A stretch of DNA of 64,000 bases, taken from NCBI GenBank assembly GCA_014549065.1, contig JACDOX010000004.1, positions 2,187,897 through 2,251,896 of the forward strand. The letters are read 5' to 3'. The notes under the pieces were generated by a model, which worked only from the letters and a program-made list of their open reading frames with translations, was not told the origin of the DNA and ran no database searches. This document shows, piece by piece, positions 51,575-64,000 of this stretch. The DNA is from Cardinalis cardinalis. Lineage: Eukaryota; Chordata; Aves; Passeriformes; Cardinalidae. Positions within the stretch are counted from its first letter, which is position 1, and each line of letters starts with the position of its first letter. The translations under genes were made by a program, and so were the position numbers.

Positions 51575-51700
51575 TCTACATTTTTTATTATTTATATAGC
51601 TCCATAGTTCATGGTGCTACATAGAACAAATCAAAGACAGATTCCCTGCCCCCTAAGAGCTTACAGTCTAGGCAAGTACAAGAACAACAGGAGAAGATAA
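51575..51700 (+). mobile_element. Ancient amniote repeat (L2/L3- or MIR-like tail)
   Basis: TTATTATTTATATAGCTCCA (about 51585-51604), a GTGCTACATAGAACAAAT-type word (51615-51632) and CCCTGCCCCCTAAGAGCTTACAGTCTA (about 51644-51670) occur in the order of a widespread old amniote repeat. Its signature is 'atagcgccat ... gctttacagaac ... ccctgccc ... gagcttacaatcta'. I remember this from several amniote genomes as a CR1/L2/L3-superfamily-derived interspersed repeat, but cannot name the subfamily. A purine-rich stretch at about 51848-51965 may be a continuation. Copies this old are sometimes retained as conserved noncoding elements. Confidence 0.5.
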
Positions 51701-54700
51701 CACAGGCAGGGGACAGAGAGGGGTAGTAAATGAAAATAAAGACAATTAGATTACAGTCACATGAAAAGCTAATGTTTTTATCTTGGTGGATACAAACTGG
51801 GGAGATGAGGTGTTTGAGTAACTTTATTTTTAATTAGAACTATTTTTAAAGGAAGGCCAGAAGAAAAGGGCTTTGAAAATAAATTTCATACTCTCAGAGG
51901 TGCGTGTAGGAAGGCAGAGAGGTAAGACTGGAAGAGAACAGGACACTAGCATGTTTGAGGTTGGAAAGCAATGATCTTCTAAGTAAGAGAAGCCAACCAC
52001 AGCAACCCTTTGTTTTCCAATACGTCCTTGAAATTCTGACAGAAACACAATTGCTTCTGTACACCTAGTTCTGCCTTAAATATTATATCTGTACATATTT
52101 GGGGCTGTATTGGATAAAACCTTGACTCCTCTTAAGTAGGAGTTCTCACACTTCTTTCAAAGGAGTATTTCAGTTTTCATATTTTGTGTTTGTTGATGTA
52201 TTTGGAGACTAAGTGAAGTTGCGTCTGAAGTGCTTCCCATTTTTCTAATGTCCTTAACATCAAAATAATAAATATCCTTAACATCAAAATAATAAAATAT
52301 TACTTTATAGCATAATGTTTCACATCTTAGTATGATATTACCTCTGCTCATGATCCCTTTTCCCTGAAAGTATTTTTATTTTGTAGAATATTAGGGCATT
52401 TCTCCTATTGTGGCTTTGGATTTTGGCACAATATGTTTTCTTCCCTGATAAAGTACATTTTTTCAATTCTGAAATATTAACAAGTTAGTGTAGTAGGACT
52501 AAACTGTGTTATTTTGGGGGTTGTGAATACTCTATGGATGAAATCAGGAAAGATTAATGATCAGAGCCTCAAGAAATAATAAAATGAAAGAAAAGGTTAT
52601 TTCAAATCTATACTGAATTCTTCAACAGAAAATTGAGACAGAAATTTCAGGGAGAAATATCACATACAAAATCTGCCAGATGCTCCCTGTATATGTCTGT
52701 ACTTCTGTTTATATAAAAGGAGAATACCATCAAAAAGACCTGCTGATGTCTATAATTGGACAAATCCTCATTTACTGTAAAGGACCAGAGATCTGTTGAT
52801 TTCATCCAACCATTTGGCTCATTATTTTCACTACCAGTCCTCCACAAATTACATTTATCAACAACACAAAAGGGGTTTTGTCCTTTTTTTTCTAGTTATC
52901 TATTGGTATACAACCATGCTGAGGCAACCTGAAGATATAAATAGCGTGTCTTTTGTGTCTTAAAGATGTTTATTTTCATTGAAACAGACACGGGGGAAAA
53001 AAGTCTTGTTCAGTTTTTACCTCCAGTTGTCATCCACCAGGCAGCGCCATTTCACTGAGCTATAACTGCTTTAAAATTCTTCTCTAGAGCGACATTTAAG
53101 GTGAGAGAAGCACCCATTATCCTACCCTGAGAAATCAGCAAACTAATTAATCTGTTTTATGAGGCCAGATAAAGCAGTTATATATGGATTCTGAATCTTT
53201 GTGGGTCAGATCCTCTTTTGATTTTTGGTGGGAAGCTCCATCAGCTGCAATGACAGTACAGAAATTTATATAGCATGAAAATTTTTGAATGTTGGCCTTT
53301 CAGAGGCCTTTCCATACAAAGAATTTCTCTTCAGAATTCAGGATTTTTTTCCGCAGCAGTAAAAAGAAAATGAACCTTTTGTAGAAATTTAAATAAATTG
53401 GGCTTTTTCAAGTACAAAACTATCAGTAGTATTTTCTACTCTTTTGGGGATCAGGTCTTTATTAGTCAATTTTCTGTAACTGTCTTAATACAGAAATAAT
53501 TACTAATACACAACAGAGTAACAACATGAGTTAGTGTATGATCATTGAAAAAAACCCATTATACTACTGTGAATCTGTGGAGCCATGCATTTCTAGTCTT
53601 GATCTTTAATACAAATCTCCATTTACTTTGCCTATTTCCCTCAATAAAGGAAGACTGAAATTCTGACCAAAATCTTAACTAAGCTATACTATCTCCATGA
53701 TAGAAGTTTTGTTCCTTGGGGAACTTTGACCCAATAAAATATTTGGGACATATTCTGCATTCACTGTTACTTTGGCTCACAAAAACCTTAAAGGAAATTA
53801 GTCTTGAGCATCAAGGTGAGAATGAAATCCTGCTTATTTTAACATCCTCAATGGAGAAAAGAACAGTATGTTTGAATATAATACAGCATTTTATTACATG
53901 ATTTTACAAATTTTATTGTAAATTATCAATCAAATGCAATAGCCAATTTTTTCCATTCCAAGCCATCATAATTAGGAGTTTTCATTGTGTTATGACAGTT
54001 ACTCTTTTCCCCTTTGTGTTTTAAAGAATTAACTTAAATATAAATTATCTACGTTTACTCATTTCCAGAAAAATTGCTTAAAGTGTTTTTATCTTTACAC
54101 TTCAGACAAAGATAACTTGTTCTTTGTTATCACATAAATGGGGATGAAACTCACAAATATAAGAGAATTTGCTTTCTCAGTCCCTGCTCACAATGGAAAT
54201 GGCCAGCTCAATCTCTATGAAGTTTTATGATAACTGGGTAGTAGACACAAACCTCCCATTCACCCCCAAATTTCATTATATAATTTCTACAGTTTGGATT
54301 ATATATTTTATATTTCTGTGCCATCATCTTTACTCACCGATGACTTAATATTTATGATTATTTCAATGTTTTTGGGGGGTATTTTTTGGTTTTGGGAGTT
54401 AAAGTCAATTTTTTTGCCCGTGTAAAGACTACCTTAATAATCTTTTTTGGTTGGCATAACATTCCTACATAGTCCATGCTATACATTTCTTGTTGAGATA
54501 CAAATAGATTTACAGTAGACAGAGGTGCAAGATTCAGCATCTTTAGGGCAGCATTTCAAAATGTTATGTCCAGGAACTCACCACATTCAGGACATAAAAG
54601 TTAGCTTTGAAGCAGCTAAGAGCCAAATCCTGCAAATATTACCACCATGTGCTGTAATGGCTTCTGTCAGAAATCCTAGCCAACTCTCTTGTCACAAATT

Positions 54701-54978
54701 TAGTGGCAAGACTCATCAGGATAGGGCACTAAGCTGAAGCTAAGTACCAGTACAGACACAAAGTACTGCACATATGTTGCTCAAATCACGCAGCAAAACC
54801 AAACCAACTAAAACTGACATAAATTTAATGCTTTCTTTTTTTCTTTTTTTTTTTAATTTTGTGCATTGGATTCAAACAGCAAACTGAGTGCATATTAACT
54901 TCTATCACAATGTGGTCAAGAGGTCTGTGTCTTTTACCATGTACACACAATTGTTCATGACAACATGTTATCAGCTTA
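51701..54978. other. Noncoding AT-rich sequence, no gene seen
   Basis: No supported gene. A 24-bp tandem duplication lies at 52251-52298. No single ambiguous base occurs anywhere in this interval, unlike most of the window. Frames such as 54525-54737 (plus) and 52647-52847 (minus) lack domains. Confidence 0.6.
52251..52298. repeat. Tandem duplication, 24-bp unit, two copies
   Basis: TCCTTAACATCAAAATAATA plus four bases at 52251-52274 is repeated at 52275-52298 with at most a terminal difference. The minus-strand translation shows YYFDVKDI twice, which is a by-product of the duplication. Confidence 0.92.
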
Positions 54979-54986
54979 GTGGAAAC
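54979..54986. repeat. Left 8-bp target-site duplication of hAT-like element
   Basis: GTGGAAAC immediately precedes the CAGGGGTGT terminus. It matches the ATGGAAAC at 55153-55160 at 7 of 8 positions. Confidence 0.8.
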
Positions 54987-55152
54987 CAGGGGTGTAGCAT
55001 GGTAAGCAGTGGTGGTAGTGCACCTATTTTTTTTATATTATATAACTTGAAAATATGTCTCTTCTAAGATTCCTTTTTCATGATAAAAATAGTTTTCACC
55101 AAACGTTGGTGGTGCGCACGCACTACCACTCATGCTTGGCATCACACCCCTG
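54987..55152. mobile_element. Short non-autonomous hAT-like DNA transposon (MITE)
   Basis: This 166-bp element begins CAGGGGTGTAGCATGG and ends with ACACCCCTG, the exact complement of its first nine bases. The arms continue imperfectly for about 34 bp and share an identical inner decamer, GTGGTAGTGC at 55012-55021 against GCACTACCAC at 55120-55129. CAGGGG termini together with an 8-bp duplication (GTGGAAAC / ATGGAAAC) are diagnostic of the hAT superfamily. A subterminal near-palindrome (55108-55127) sits inside the right arm. The AT-rich centre encodes no transposase, so it would have been moved in trans. The family name is unknown. The single mismatch in the duplication and the imperfect arms indicate an old insertion. 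Confidence 0.82.
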
Positions 55153-55160
55153 ATGGAAAC
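55153..55160. repeat. Right 8-bp target-site duplication of hAT-like element
   Basis: ATGGAAAC follows directly after the terminal CCCCTG and pairs with the left copy GTGGAAAC (one mismatch). Confidence 0.8.
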
Positions 55161-62749
<7,589 letters not shown>

Positions 62750-63160
62750 TCTGGCCATCACACTAACCATGATGTTTTTCTGACTCACCTGTGGACCTAG
62801 GCTGGGGCAGAAGGGATTGCACTTGTGTGGTTCCACTCTTTCCTCTCAGAGAAATCCCAGAGGATGTCATAGGGCAATTGCTCATCAGCCCCGAGGGCTC
62901 TCTCTCATGCAGGATTCCACAAGGTTTCANCCTGTCATCTCTCCTTTCAACATGTATATGAGGCCACTGAGGAGATAATGAAATAATTTGGGCTGTGGTG
63001 TCATCGACACGCAGATGAAACACAGTCCTACTCTATTGTCAGACCAGGACTGTGCAGTCATTTTGAGCTTTCAGTGCCTGGCTGAAATAGGGGGGTGATG
63101 GCAATTTAATCCCAGGGAGTCAGGTGTTGTGTTGGACAGGCAAAGGCAAGCACTCAGAAT
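62750..63160 (+). pseudogene. Ancient L2/L3-like LINE reverse-transcriptase remnant
   Basis: Conserved reverse-transcriptase blocks of a non-CR1-typical LINE are readable in sense with frameshifts. WFHSFLSEKSQRM (about 62830-62870) comes before the strand-B motif RIPQGF (near 62911-62928), then LSSLL. After a one-base shift the frame reads FNMYMRPL (about 62936-62961). The catalytic box follows at 63002-63034 as CHRHADETQSY, where CHQYADDTQLY-type sequence is usual in this group. Tyr has become His and the second catalytic Asp has become Glu (GAA, 63017-63019). A QFNPRES word near 63100-63120 matches the downstream LNP-K/R block. The element is dead. I assign it to L2/L3-like LINEs of the CR1 superfamily; the exact family is uncertain. 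A minus-strand open frame here is a shadow. Confidence 0.8.
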
Positions 63161-64000
63161 GTATCTTCTATCCTCATTTTTCAGTTCAACCTCTTCAGGA
63201 AAAGGCTGACAGTCTCTCATTTTTTAGGTTTGGGTCTGTGTTTTCAAACTCAGAGTGGCAATTAGTGCTATTTATCATTAGCATTTCAGTCAGAGGCAAT
63301 CATTTCCACTGATGTAAACCTTGAGACACCAGCANAGATCTTCTTCCAGAACATGGTACTGCTGTCTCGTGTCCCTGGACAATGGCTACACAAGACTGAC
63401 AGGTGATTAACAAGGACTGAGATCAATTAATAGTACCTCAGCCATGTAGCTGTCACTGAGAAAATAAATAACAGAATATATGGCATTGCCTTACTGGTTT
63501 AGAACAGTAATCATTGCAATGTTATTGAGTGTGTATTTTGCAATCACATCTGTGCAGATATNTTTCTGCCTTTCAGCAGAGGTGATCCTGGTTGCACTGA
63601 GTCAATCCCTGGAGATCTGACATTCTCAGCCACAGGATGTGAAGGGTCATTCACCTGTTGAATCATCTTTGATCCTACATCTAAATTCATTCTTTTTGTC
63701 AAAGGCATGTCAGGTTTGTTGATCACTAAGCATGGTGAAAGGAAGTGATGATGATATGTAATAAATGCTATGTAGTACCAATCTGTCTGGATTAAAATGC
63801 TTTGTATAACACGATTTGAAAATAAATAGTAAATTTTACAGAGTTATTTTAGAAAAAAAATATAACCTTTCTTACCTGAATTCTAAACAGCTTTTTTTTT
63901 TCAAAGTTTGCTCAGATTAAGTCCTCTGTACTTTATTCACTGTAAAAATTTATACTAGTTTTATAGTTCAGTGTGACAGTATGAACCCAATGAGAAATCT
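63161..64000. other. Noncoding sequence to window end, no gene confirmed
   Basis: The first part may be further decayed sequence of the LINE remnant, but no motif is readable. A minus-strand frame at 63544-63726 (60 codons) has a balanced amino-acid composition for this window. It lacks homology I can recognise and has no splice context. Nothing else was seen. Confidence 0.55.

Noticed and set aside
63544..63726. Minus-strand 60-codon frame with balanced composition, possible exon
   Set aside because: No homology recognised, no clear splice acceptor/donor pair and no neighbouring exon. Kept only as a note.

Overview
The window looks like a piece of a bird nuclear genome. It is AT-rich and noncoding, with few repeats. 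Nearly all recognisable repeats are fragments of CR1 LINEs, the dominant avian/reptilian retroelement. There are a few eroded endogenous-retrovirus LTRs, a CA/TG-type microsatellite complement, and traces of much older amniote repeats. One solo LTR resembles, from memory, an ERVK-type LTR of songbirds, so a passerine is the best guess; the sequence alone does not prove it. No rRNA, tRNA, CRISPR, operon or bacterial-style gene is present.

No protein-coding gene can be supported. Open frames are short, lack recognisable domains except where they cross CR1 reverse-transcriptase remnants, and no convincing exon with splice sites was found. The window is therefore intergenic (gene-desert-like) or lies inside a very long intron.

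Layout. 1-632: AT repeat, then a probable ERVL-like LTR. 3765-4075: probable LTR U3 fragment. 8510-9700: antisense CR1 3' end split by a solo LTR (8752-9404) with TATA box, AATAAA signal and a degraded 6-bp target duplication. 12071-12387: TTCCC satellite containing a 240-N gap. 14140-14640: sense CR1 fragment. 19902-19933: perfect 32-bp palindrome. 24127-24195: CR1 tail. 29385-30238: GC-richer sense CR1 with its 3' end. 33979-34060: TG/CA/TA compound microsatellite able to fold on itself. 39219-39979: TG repeat and 734-N gap. 48075-50195: long, decayed CR1 from endonuclease to 3' region. 51575-51700: ancient amniote repeat. 54987-55152: short hAT-like element with terminal inverted repeats and a 7/8-matching 8-bp target duplication. 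62750-63160: ancient L2/L3-like LINE reverse-transcriptase remnant with a visible, mutated catalytic box.

The features do not form a functional system. They record layered insertions: very old LINE/hAT elements, then CR1, then LTRs nested in CR1. I found no previously undescribed gene system. The best items for follow-up are the hAT-like element, the 32-bp palindrome, the ancient LINE remnants that may be conserved or exapted, and the uneven distribution of single ambiguous bases.
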